Shown in pieces: positions 1-6,300 of a DNA stretch of 10,362 nt. The notes beneath the pieces are model-generated. The model did no database searches, was not told the origin of the DNA, and was given only the letters and a program-made list of their open reading frames with translations. The position numbers and the translations under genes were made by a program. Source of the DNA: DASUZB01 sp036377075 (GTDB taxonomy: Bacteria; Actinomycetota; CALGFH01); NCBI GenBank assembly GCA_036377075.1, contig DASUZB010000073.1:1-10362 (forward strand), given 5' to 3'. How positions within the stretch are numbered: the stretch's first letter is position 1; each line of letters opens with the position of its first letter.

Positions 1-184
1 TGTCACAGTTTGCGTATGCCGCTATGGCTAATCCTCTGAGCGGTACAGCTGCGTTGAGCACCAACGCATGGGCTTGCGACGTGGAGACGAAACTGACTGC
101 CTCAACCATGCCCGTGCGAAGGCGTTGCTCTGGGCGACCCACCTCATCGGCCAGCCCGTTGAGGACACCAGATTGCTCTAACAC
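1..184 (-). CDS. possible hypothetical ORF, clipped by the window edge
   Basis: A minus-strand frame is open from a GTG at 184-182 to the left edge, about 61 codons. The frame is bounded upstream by an in-frame TAA at 193-191. The translation begins VLEQSGVLNGLADEVGRPEQ and continues as a plausible alanine/valine-rich helical sequence, but I do not recognise a family. An AAGGTGG purine stretch lies almost against the GTG (about one base of spacing), which is too close for a normal ribosome binding site. By eye about 60% of codons end in G or C, far lower than in neighbouring genes, and rare codons such as TTA, ATA and AGA occur. It could be a transferred gene, a decayed gene end or chance. 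A plus-strand frame (3-194) is also open here, so the strand is uncertain. Confidence 0.25.
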   Translation of the reverse strand, partial: MLEQSGVLNGLADEVGRPEQRLRTGMVEAVSFVSTSQAHALVLNAAVPLRGLAIAAYANCD

Positions 185-193
185 TCCACCTTA

Positions 194-218
194 GATACAG
201 TCCGCTACGGATAGCATC
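194..218. promoter_or_regulatory. imperfect inverted repeat, possible operator over a -10 box
   Basis: Arms GATACAGTCCG (194-204) and CGGATAGCATC (208-218) are inverted repeats matching at 8 of 11 positions around a 3-base centre; the core TCCG-CTA-CGGA is perfect. The right arm contains TAGCAT (212-217), a fair actinobacterial -10 hexamer, 21 bases before the GTG of the VOC gene at 239. No convincing -35 hexamer is visible at 16-18 bases. The position suits a repressor site controlling the VOC-PadR-VOC operon. The downstream PadR protein is the nearest candidate, although the dyad looks at least as much like a TetR-type site. Binding is inferred, not shown. Confidence 0.4.
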
Positions 219-227
219 CTGCGACCC

Positions 228-235
228 AAGGAGGG
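228..235 (+). promoter_or_regulatory. ribosome binding site of the first VOC gene
   Basis: AAGGAGGG is a near-perfect Shine-Dalgarno sequence ending 3 bases before the GTG at 239 (the AGGAGG core ends 4 bases before it). It fixes that GTG as the start. Confidence 0.75.
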
Positions 236-238
236 CGC

Positions 239-607
239 GTGATCACCAACCTCAACACTGTCTCGCTCTACGTGGAGGACCAGGAGCGGGCGCTGGACTT
301 CTACGTGAACAAGCTCGGGTTCGAGAAGCGGACGGACGCCGAGATGGGGCCAGGCATGCGCTGGATCGAGGTCGCGCCCGAGGGGGCGCGGACGGGGTTC
401 GTGCTGGCGGACGCGAAGCAGTTCGAGAAGGCGGACCGGGTGGGCTCCTCGGCGGACGTCACCCTCCACTGTGACGACCTGCAGGGCACCTATGAGAAGC
501 TGCGGGGCGAGGGCGTCGAGGTGACCGAGCCGGTCACCGAGCCGTGGGGCTCGTACGTCCAGGTGACCGACCCGGACGGGCACCAGTTCGTGATCAGCGG
601 CGCGTAG
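239..607 (+). CDS. VOC-family (glyoxalase/bleomycin-resistance fold) protein
   Basis: This 122-residue protein has the two beta-alpha-beta-beta-beta modules of the vicinal oxygen chelate fold. The first opens with VSLYVEDQERALDFYVNKLGF (about residues 8-28). The second has VTLHCDDLQGTYEKLRGEGV (74-93) and ends with the family signature DPDGHQFVI (111-119). The length is normal for a single-domain member. Metal ligands look largely missing: Thr7 occupies the usual first His position, and the terminal Glu of the DPDGNxxE pattern is Val118; only His77 remains. This suggests ligand binding (bleomycin-resistance style) or an unusual enzyme rather than a classical glyoxalase I. The GTG start is set by the strong AAGGAGGG upstream. 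It is the first gene of an operon with a PadR regulator 33 bases downstream. Family assignment is firm; substrate unknown. Confidence 0.9.
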   Translation: MITNLNTVSLYVEDQERALDFYVNKLGFEKRTDAEMGPGMRWIEVAPEGARTGFVLADAKQFEKADRVGSSADVTLHCDDLQGTYEKLRGEGVEVTEPVTEPWGSYVQVTDPDGHQFVISGA

Positions 608-619
608 GCCCTCGCGCGT

Positions 620-626
620 AAGGAGG
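620..626 (+). promoter_or_regulatory. ribosome binding site of the PadR gene, unusually far from the start
   Basis: AAGGAGG is a strong Shine-Dalgarno sequence but lies 14 bases before GTG 641, longer than the usual 5-9. No ATG, GTG or TTG in the PadR frame lies closer, so 641 remains the best start. The long spacing may reduce translation of the repressor. Confidence 0.5.
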
Positions 627-640
627 CGGCGTCACCCGAG

Positions 641-1048
641 GTGAGCGGCGAGGCAGCTGACCAGCAGGCCCGGGCGGCGGTGACGCCCGCCGTCTTCGCG
701 TTGCTGCTGGCGCTCGTCGACGGGGACCGGCACGGGTACGCGCTGATGCGCGACGTGGAGGAGCTGACCGGCGGCGCGGTGCGCATGGGGCCGGGCACCC
801 TGTACCGGTCGCTGCAGCGCATGCGGGTCGACGGCCTGGTGGAGGAGCTCGCCGGCGCGATCGACGACGAGCTGTCGGACCGGCGCGCGGAGCGGCGCCG
901 GGTCTACCGGCTGACGGCGGCGGGCAGGCACGCCCTCGAGGACGAGGCGCGGCGGCTCGCCCGGCTGGTCGACGCGGCGGAGGGCAAGGGCGTGCTGGGC
1001 CGCGCGGCGGCGCGCGGCCGGCCTGGGCCTCCGGATCCGTCCCCGTGA
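641..1048 (+). CDS. PadR-family transcriptional regulator
   Basis: This 135-residue winged-helix repressor has a canonical PadR DNA-binding domain. The segment around HGYALMRDVEEL (31-42) is the first helical part. The recognition region is MGPGTLYRSLQRMRVDGLVE (49-68), with the PadR hallmark GTLY-L-R-DGL. The wing is RRRVYRLTAAGRHALE (85-100). A C-terminal helix (about 101-118) should mediate dimerisation, followed by a low-complexity Arg/Pro tail (about 120-135) longer than usual for the small PadR subgroup. It lacks the large Vir C-terminal extension. It sits between two VOC genes and overlaps the second by GTGA (1045-1048), so it most likely senses a compound handled by them and represses its own operon. 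The effector is unknown. Confidence 0.93.
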   Translation: MSGEAADQQARAAVTPAVFALLLALVDGDRHGYALMRDVEELTGGAVRMGPGTLYRSLQRMRVDGLVEELAGAIDDELSDRRAERRRVYRLTAAGRHALEDEARRLARLVDAAEGKGVLGRAAARGRPGPPDPSP

Positions 1049-1524
1049 GCGGGTCGCCCGTCCCGGAGGAGTTCTCCGGCCTCACGCCGCAGCTGGTGGT
1101 GCGCGACGCGGCGGCCGCGGTGGCCTTCTACGGCGAGGCGTTCGGCGCCGACGAGCTGCTCCGCGTCCACGGCCCCGACGGGCGGGTGATGCACTGCGAG
1201 CTGCTGGTGGCCGGCAGCCGCCTGCTGCTGCACGACGAGTACCCGGAGTCCCGCCTGACCGGGCCGCCGGACGGCGGCAACTCGGTGGTCCTGCACCTGT
1301 ACGTCCCCGACGTGGACGCGAGCTTCGCCCGCGCGGTGCGGGCCGGCGCCGAGCCAGTCATGGAGCCGGACGACGCGTTCTGGGGCGACCGCTACGCGGT
1401 GGTCCGCGACCCGTTCGGGCACCGCTGGTCGCTGGCGAGCCGGCGCGAGGACCTCTCTCCCGACGAGCTGGGCCGCCGGGCGCGGCAGTGGGCGGCCGGC
1501 CAGCCGGACCCGTCGGGCAACTGA
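1045..1524 (+). CDS. PhnB-like VOC-family protein
   Basis: This 159-residue VOC protein belongs to the PhnB-like branch (named by similarity to PhnB; no role in phosphonate use is implied). Signs are LTPQLVVRDAAAAVAFYGEA (13-32), VMHCELLVAGSRLLLHDE (48-65), VVLHLYVPDVDASFARAV (81-98), and the characteristic FWGDRYAVVRDPFGHRWSLA (112-131). The subgroup tail REDLSPDELGRRA follows at 134-146. The GTG start overlaps the PadR stop in the tetramer GTGA, with no strong ribosome binding site of its own, so translation is probably coupled to the regulator. Fold assignment is secure, but whether it is an enzyme or a binding protein is not visible. With the first VOC protein it brackets the regulator, suggesting two related ligand-handling proteins under one control. 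Confidence 0.9.
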   Translation: MSGSPVPEEFSGLTPQLVVRDAAAAVAFYGEAFGADELLRVHGPDGRVMHCELLVAGSRLLLHDEYPESRLTGPPDGGNSVVLHLYVPDVDASFARAVRAGAEPVMEPDDAFWGDRYAVVRDPFGHRWSLASRREDLSPDELGRRARQWAAGQPDPSGN

Positions 1525-1527
1525 GGC

Positions 1528-1543
1528 GGCGGGCCGGCCCGCC
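1528..1543. terminator. palindrome in the convergent gap, likely bidirectional terminator
   Basis: GGCGGGCCGGCCCGCC is a perfect 16-base palindrome. It can fold as a 6-bp all-GC stem with a CCGG loop. It lies 3 bases after the stop of the plus-strand operon and 9 bases beyond the stop of the minus-strand operon, so it can serve both. There is no T-tract on either side, as is common for actinobacterial hairpin terminators. Confidence 0.55.
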
Positions 1544-1552
1544 AGCGGGTGG

Positions 1553-2734
1553 TCAGGTGGCGCGCTGGTCGAGGTGGCGCTCGACCCACTGGCCGAGGTC
1601 GTTGCGCTGGATGGCGGCGGCCATCAGGTCGGGGAAGGCGTCGGGGGTGCAGGCGAAGGCGGGGACGCCGAGGGCGGCGAGGGCGGCGGCGTTGTCGCGG
1701 TCGTAGTAGGGCGCGCCCTCGTCGGACAGGGCGAGCAGCGCCACCACCTGCACGCCGGCCGCCTTCATGGCGGCGACCCGGCGCAGCATCTCCTCGCGGA
1801 CGCCGCCCTCCAGCAGGTCGCTGATCAGCACGAAGATGGTGTCGTTGGGTCGGCCGATCAGGCCCTGGCAGTAGGCGACGGCGCGGTTGATGTCGGTGCC
1901 GCCGCCGAGCTGGGTGCCGAACAGCAGCTCGACCGGGTCGCTGAGCTGCTCGGTGAGGTCGACCACCGCGGTGTCGAACACCACCAGCGAGGTGCGCAGC
2001 GAGCGCATCGAGGCGAGCACCGCGGCGAAGACGCTCGAGTAGACCACCGAGGCGGCCATCGAGCTGCTCTGGTCGATGCAGAGCACCACCTCGCGCTGCA
2101 CCGCCTGCTGGCGGCGGGCGTAGCCGACCAACCGCTCGGGCACGACCGTGCGCCGCTCGGGCAGGTAGTGGCGCAGGTTGGCGCGGATGGTGCGGTGCCA
2201 GTCGATGTCGGCGTGGCGCCGCGGCCGGTTCACCCTCGCGGCCCGGTTGAGCGCGCCGGTGAGGGCCGTGCGGGTGCGCTGCGCCAGCCTGCGCTCGAGC
2301 TCCTCGACCACCTTGCGGACCACCGAGCGGGCGGACTCCCTGGTCTTGGCCGGCATCACCCGGTTGAGCGAGAGCAGCGTGCCGACCAGGTGCACGTCGG
2401 GCTCGACCGCCTCGAGCATCTCCGGCTCCAGCAGCAGCCGGGTGAGGTCGAGCCGCTCGATGGCGTCCTTCTGCATCACCTGGACCACGGTGGAGGGGAA
2501 GAACGTGCGGATGTCGCCGAGCCAGCGGGCCACCCGCGGCGCCGAGGCGCCGAGGCCGGCGCCGCGCCCGCCGTCCCTGCCGCCGGCGCCGCGCCCGCCG
2601 TCGCCGCCGTCGCTGTCGTACAGCGCCGCCAGGGCGGCGTCGACGCGGGCGTCGTCGCCGGCGAGCCCCACCCCGGTGCCGTCGTCGCCGCCGCCGAGCG
2701 CCAGCCGCCAGCGGCGCAGCCGCTCGTCGCTCAT
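1553..2734 (-). CDS. VWA-domain protein (MIDAS type), partner of the MoxR ATPase
   Basis: This 393-residue protein has a C-terminal von Willebrand A domain (about 214-385). The metal-ion-dependent adhesion site is complete: Asp221, Ser223 and Ser225 (DQSSSM), Thr280 (GGGTDI) and Asp306 (ISDLLEGG). The N-terminal half is mostly helical and basic; around residues 43-62 it contains a Gly/Asp/Arg repeat. No signal peptide or membrane segment is visible, so it is cytosolic. The ATG at 2734 is chosen because AGGAAGGGG lies 7 bases upstream; the frame extends to a GTG at 2800 with no comparable site. It is the last gene of the minus-strand operon, 72 bases after the DUF5682 gene. Architecture and context match E. 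coli YehP (from memory). VWA proteins of this sort normally work with a MoxR ATPase as substrate adaptor; the client here is unknown. Confidence 0.9.
   Translation of the reverse strand: MSDERLRRWRLALGGGDDGTGVGLAGDDARVDAALAALYDSDGGDGGRGAGGRDGGRGAGLGASAPRVARWLGDIRTFFPSTVVQVMQKDAIERLDLTRLLLEPEMLEAVEPDVHLVGTLLSLNRVMPAKTRESARSVVRKVVEELERRLAQRTRTALTGALNRAARVNRPRRHADIDWHRTIRANLRHYLPERRTVVPERLVGYARRQQAVQREVVLCIDQSSSMAASVVYSSVFAAVLASMRSLRTSLVVFDTAVVDLTEQLSDPVELLFGTQLGGGTDINRAVAYCQGLIGRPNDTIFVLISDLLEGGVREEMLRRVAAMKAAGVQVVALLALSDEGAPYYDRDNAAALAALGVPAFACTPDAFPDLMAAAIQRNDLGQWVERHLDQRAT
2555..2602 (-). repeat. 27-base-period Gly-rich coding repeat in the VWA gene
   Basis: A 21-base segment occurs twice without mismatch, at 2555-2575 and 2582-2602, with a 27-base period. 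It encodes DGGRGAG twice (residues 45-51 and 54-60), probably a flexible linker. Exact identity at DNA level suggests recent slippage duplication. Confidence 0.8.
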
Positions 2735-2741
2735 GAGCGGG

Positions 2742-2750
2742 CCCCTTCCT
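2742..2750 (-). promoter_or_regulatory. ribosome binding site of the VWA gene
   Basis: Read on the minus strand, AGGAAGGGG lies 7 bases before ATG 2734 and decides that start over the upstream in-frame GTG at 2800. The 72-base gap after the DUF5682 stop (2735-2806) shows no clear promoter or hairpin by eye, so the gene probably stays within the operon but is translated independently. Confidence 0.65.
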
Positions 2751-2806
2751 CGCCTGCGGTCGCGGCCGCCCGCCTGGGACCTCGGGGGACCCGCAGCCAC
2801 CCGCGC

Positions 2807-5203
2807 TCAGCGCTCACGGCCGGCCACCTCCGGTTCGGGCTGGTCCGCCGCGACGGCCGACGGACCCGCGGGCGCGCCGGCCGGGGCCGGCAGCAGGCCG
2901 AGGATCTGGGCCACCGTCTGGACGGCCGGCGCGGCGCGGGCCAGGTCGAGCGCGCCGTCGCCGGGCGCGGCCTCGGCACGCCCGCCGCTGCCGAGGCGGC
3001 GGACCTGCTCGCCGATGGCACGGCGCTCGGGGGCGGCGAAGGCGCCGAAGGTGCGGCGCAGCAACGGCAGCACGTCCTGGAAGCTGTCGCCGGGCAGGGC
3101 GGTGATCCACCCGTCGACCAGGCGCAGCAGGCCCTGGTCGTGGACCAGCAGCAGGCCGCCGCCGGCGAGGAACCCCTCGATCCAGGCCGCGGCGTGCGCC
3201 GCCGGCGTCCCCACCGAGGTGGCGCGGCTCATCCGCGGCGCGACCTCGGCGTCGGCGAGCCGGCCCGCGTCGAGCAGCAGCCGGGTCAGGCGGCCGTCGA
3301 CCAGGCCGTGGAGGTCGTCGCGGTCGGCGACGGCGGCGAGGGTCGCCTCCCAGCGGCCGCGCAGCTCGGGGTCGGCCAGCAGGCTGATGGCGGCGTCGAA
3401 CGCGTCGACGTGGCCGAGCAGGTCGCGCGCGGCGTCGTCGTCCAGCCCGGTGACCGCCGGCGGCAGGCCGGCGCTGACGCGGGCGACGATCTCGTCGACC
3501 ACGACGCGCAGCGCACCCACGTCGGTGCCGCGCACGTCGCCGTAGCGGCAGGCGCGCGCGAGCGGCGGCAGGGCCGCCATCAGGTGGGTGACGTCGGCGA
3601 CGAGCGCGGCCCGCCCGGCGAGCGCGGCGGTGACCTCGCCGAGGGCGTCGGGGAGGTCGGCGAGCAGGCAGCGCTCCGCGAGCGCGGTGAGGTCGGCGAG
3701 GGTGCCGTCCTCGGCGGCGAGGGCACGGGCGCGGGCGGTCGCGGCGGCGGGCACGGTGGTGCCCCAGGCGCTCGCCTCGATCAGGGCCACGTCGAGCTCG
3801 GGCCGCCAGGCGAGCGCCCACAGCTCGTGGAAGGTGCCCCTGCCGCGGCGCTCGGGGCGCGGCTCGCCCCAGGCGACGCCGAGCAGCCGCAGGCGGTGCA
3901 GCAGCCGGCTGCGCGCGAGGTCGTTCGGCTTGCGCAGGTCGAGGTCGTGCTCGCGCTCCAGGGCCGCCGGGGGCAGCTTCAGGCGGCGCTGCGCGGCGTG
4001 CAGGTCGCGCTGCAGCGGCACCATCGGCGTCGCCGCCGGCACGCGCCCGAGGCGCTCCCCCACCACCAGGCGGCGCTGCACCAGCTCGACCGGCAGCTCG
4101 GCGCCCTCGCAGAGCACCGCGCGGGTGGCCTCGGTGACCTCGGCGAGGCCGCCGAGCGGGCGGCCGCGCACGGCGGCGAGCGCCTCGACCAGGCGGACGG
4201 CCTCGATGACGTGCGCCGAGGAGACGGGGAGGTCCTGCTCGCGCAGGACCGCGGCGGCCTGGGTGAGCCAGCGCTCGACCGGCCGGTCCGGCGCGGTGAA
4301 CAGGTGGTGGTACCAGCCGGGCGAGGTGACGCCGGCGCCGTAGCCGGTCCAGGAGGCGAGCCGGCCGTGCGTCCACGGCACCCAGGTCGCGGCGACCTTG
4401 ACCTTGGGCAGGCCGCGCAGCGCGCGGTCGTCGGCGGTGGCGGGCGGCAGCTCGGCGAGGGCCGGCACGTGCCAGGCGCCGCAGACCACCGCGACCCGCT
4501 CGTGGCCCTGCTTGAGCGTGGCGCGCAGGACCTTGCGCATGTGCGCCTCGCGGCGGGCCTCCCTGGCCGCCTCGCGCGGCGGCAGCGCCGGCGCGTGGGC
4601 GCGCAGGGTCGCCATCGCCTCGGCGATCGCCGCGAACGGCGACGGCCCGCCGACGCGGTGCTCGACCACGTCGTCCCACCAGCGCTCGGCGTCGTCGTAG
4701 CCGGCGGCGGCGGCCAGCCAGCCGAGCGGGTCGATGCGCACCTCGGCGGCCTGGTCACGCCCGGCGCCGCGGTCGGGCGGGTCGGCACCGTCGCCAGGCT
4801 GCTCGCGGTCGTCGCCCGACCGGTCGGCACCGTCCCCGGGCGGCTCGCCTTCGCCGGGCCGCTCGCCGCCGTCTTCGTCACCCTCCTCGGCGAGGCTGTA
4901 GGCGGCCGGGAGGTCGCAGAAGCGCACCGGCACGCCCGCGTCGAGCGCGTAGCGGATCGCCTGCCACTCCGGCGAGAACACCGCGAACGGCCAGAACGCC
5001 GAGCGGGACGGCTCCCCCGCCACGTAGGCGAGCAGGGCGACCGGCGGCTCCATGCCGGCGTCGGCGGCCAGCGGCAGCAGCTCGTCGGCCTCCGGCGGCC
5101 CCTCGACCAGCACCACGTCGGGCCGCAGGTCGGCGAGGGCGGCCCTGACCGCCCTGGCCGAGCCCGGCCCGTGGTGGCGGACGCCGAGCAGGGTGACGGT
5201 CAC
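2807..5203 (-). CDS. DUF5682-family protein (YehM-like)
   Basis: This 798-residue protein is recognised as DUF5682 by its N-terminus and C-terminus. The N-terminal domain (about 1-300) begins with strand-like TVTLLGVRHHGPGS (2-15), then DVVLVEGPPEADEL (29-42), VRFCDLPAAY (93-102) and VAVVCGAWHVPAL (237-249). The spaced His10/His11, Glu34 and His245 recall the EreA/ChaN/TraB-Tiki hydrolase-like fold; that link is my inference. An acidic repeat linker (about 105-149) interrupts this domain. Residues 300-770 are helical and end in LPLLRRTFGAFAAPERR (712-728), typical of the family. No signal peptide or membrane helix is visible. The start GTG 5203 overlaps the MoxR stop (GTGA), with GAGG 7 bases upstream. 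The place between MoxR and VWA genes implies a role in the same complex, perhaps as effector or client-specific subunit. Activity is undemonstrated. Confidence 0.88.
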   Translation of the reverse strand: MTVTLLGVRHHGPGSARAVRAALADLRPDVVLVEGPPEADELLPLAADAGMEPPVALLAYVAGEPSRSAFWPFAVFSPEWQAIRYALDAGVPVRFCDLPAAYSLAEEGDEDGGERPGEGEPPGDGADRSGDDREQPGDGADPPDRGAGRDQAAEVRIDPLGWLAAAAGYDDAERWWDDVVEHRVGGPSPFAAIAEAMATLRAHAPALPPREAAREARREAHMRKVLRATLKQGHERVAVVCGAWHVPALAELPPATADDRALRGLPKVKVAATWVPWTHGRLASWTGYGAGVTSPGWYHHLFTAPDRPVERWLTQAAAVLREQDLPVSSAHVIEAVRLVEALAAVRGRPLGGLAEVTEATRAVLCEGAELPVELVQRRLVVGERLGRVPAATPMVPLQRDLHAAQRRLKLPPAALEREHDLDLRKPNDLARSRLLHRLRLLGVAWGEPRPERRGRGTFHELWALAWRPELDVALIEASAWGTTVPAAATARARALAAEDGTLADLTALAERCLLADLPDALGEVTAALAGRAALVADVTHLMAALPPLARACRYGDVRGTDVGALRVVVDEIVARVSAGLPPAVTGLDDDAARDLLGHVDAFDAAISLLADPELRGRWEATLAAVADRDDLHGLVDGRLTRLLLDAGRLADAEVAPRMSRATSVGTPAAHAAAWIEGFLAGGGLLLVHDQGLLRLVDGWITALPGDSFQDVLPLLRRTFGAFAAPERRAIGEQVRRLGSGGRAEAAPGDGALDLARAAPAVQTVAQILGLLPAPAGAPAGPSAVAADQPEPEVAGRER
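4757..4891 (-). repeat. acidic low-complexity linker with 42-base repeat in the DUF5682 gene
   Basis: Residues 105-149 are almost all Gly, Asp, Glu, Pro and Arg. Two 27-base segments at 4780-4806 and 4822-4848 differ at 3 positions and lie 42 bases apart, giving a 14-residue repeat of the form E(P/Q)PGDGAD. It probably is a disordered insertion within the N-terminal domain, expanded by slippage. Confidence 0.7.
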
Positions 5204-6300
5204 ACGGAGGCCTCGCGGCAGGCGCGGTAGAAGTCGCGCCAGTCCTTGCGCTCGCGCACCACCGCCTCGAGGTACTCCTGCCAGACGACCCGGTCGGAGA
5301 CGGGGTCCTGGACCACCGCGCCGACGATGCCGGCGGCCACGTCGGCGGGGCGCAGCACGCCGTCGCCGAAGTGGGCGGCCAGCGCCACGCCGTGGGTGAC
5401 CACCGAGATGACCTCGGCGGTGCTGAGGGTCGCGCTCGGCGACTTGACCTTGGTGCGCCCGTCGGCGGTGACGCCCTCGCGCAGCTCCCGGAAGACGGTC
5501 ACGACCCGGCGGATCTCGTCGAGCCCCGGCGGCGCCTCGGGCAGCTCGAGGCTGCGCCCGATCTGGCCGACCCGGCGGGTGACGATCTCGACCTCCTCGT
5601 CGGCCGATGCCGGCACCGGCAGCACCACCGTGTTGAAGCGCCGGCGCAGCGCGCTGGACAGCTCGTTCACGCCGCGGTCGCGGTCGTTGGCGGTGGCGAT
5701 GACGTTGAAGCCCTTGCTCGCCTGGACCTCATCGCCCAGCTCGGGGATGGGCAGGGTCTTCTCCGACAGGATGGTGATCAGCGCGTCCTGCACGTCGGAG
5801 GGCATGCGGGTGAGCTCCTCCACCCGCACCAGGCTGCCGTGCGCCATCGCGTGCATCACCGGGCTGGGGACGAGCGCCGCCCGCGACGGGCCGTCGGCGA
5901 GCAGGCGCGCGTAGTTCCAGCCGTAGCGGATCGCCTCCTCCGGCGTGCCGGCGGTGCCCTGGACCAGCAGGGTGGAGTCGCCGGAGACGGCGGCGGCGAG
6001 GTGCTCGGAGAGCCACGTCTTGGCCGTGCCCGGCACGCCGAGCAGCAGCAGGGCGCGGTCGGTCGCCAGGGTGGCGACGGCCACCTCGACGATGCGGCGG
6101 GCGCCGACGTACTTGGGGGAGATGGGCACGCCGCCGGGCAGGGTGCCGCCGAGCAGGTAGGTGGTGACGGCCCAGGGCGACAGCTTCCAGCCGGGCGGCC
6201 GGGGGCGGTCGTCGTGCTCGGCGAGGGCGGCCAGCTCGTCGGCGTGCTGCTGCTCGGCGTGTGGGCGCAGGACGCGCTCGGTCGCGGCGGTCTCGGTCAC
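5200..6300 (-). CDS. MoxR-type AAA+ ATPase (YehL-like)
   Basis: This 366-residue protein is a MoxR-clade AAA+ ATPase. Walker A is GVPGTAKT (88-95). The Walker B region is LVRVEEL (157-163), where the usual Asp-Glu pair reads Glu161-Glu162. Next come EKTLPIPELGDEVQA (180-194), typical of the pre-sensor beta hairpin, sensor 1 NVIATAND (199-206), and the arginine-finger region SSALRRRFN (215-223). A helical lid follows to the C-terminus. It hydrolyses ATP, probably as a ring, to remodel clients delivered by the VWA partner. Best match by memory is the YehL subfamily of MoxR proteins. The GTG start overlaps the preceding stop (GTGA at 6297-6300) with AAGGAG 5 bases upstream; its own stop overlaps the DUF5682 start in the same way. 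No membrane segment is visible; cytosolic. Confidence 0.93.
   Translation of the reverse strand: MTETAATERVLRPHAEQQHADELAALAEHDDRPRPPGWKLSPWAVTTYLLGGTLPGGVPISPKYVGARRIVEVAVATLATDRALLLLGVPGTAKTWLSEHLAAAVSGDSTLLVQGTAGTPEEAIRYGWNYARLLADGPSRAALVPSPVMHAMAHGSLVRVEELTRMPSDVQDALITILSEKTLPIPELGDEVQASKGFNVIATANDRDRGVNELSSALRRRFNTVVLPVPASADEEVEIVTRRVGQIGRSLELPEAPPGLDEIRRVVTVFRELREGVTADGRTKVKSPSATLSTAEVISVVTHGVALAAHFGDGVLRPADVAAGIVGAVVQDPVSDRVVWQEYLEAVVRERKDWRDFYRACREASV

Noticed and set aside
2735..2800. An upstream GTG start at 2800 for the VWA protein
   Set aside because: The extra 22 residues are basic low-complexity sequence, and the only good ribosome binding site (2742-2750) serves ATG 2734.
1574..5230. 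A very long plus-strand open frame (about 1,218 codons) antisense to the VWA and DUF5682 genes
   Set aside because: Its translation is repetitive Gly/Ala/Arg/Asp/Val/Gln/His without domains, while the minus strand has clear DUF5682 and VWA motifs, ribosome binding sites and GTGA junctions. Long antisense frames are expected at this GC content.
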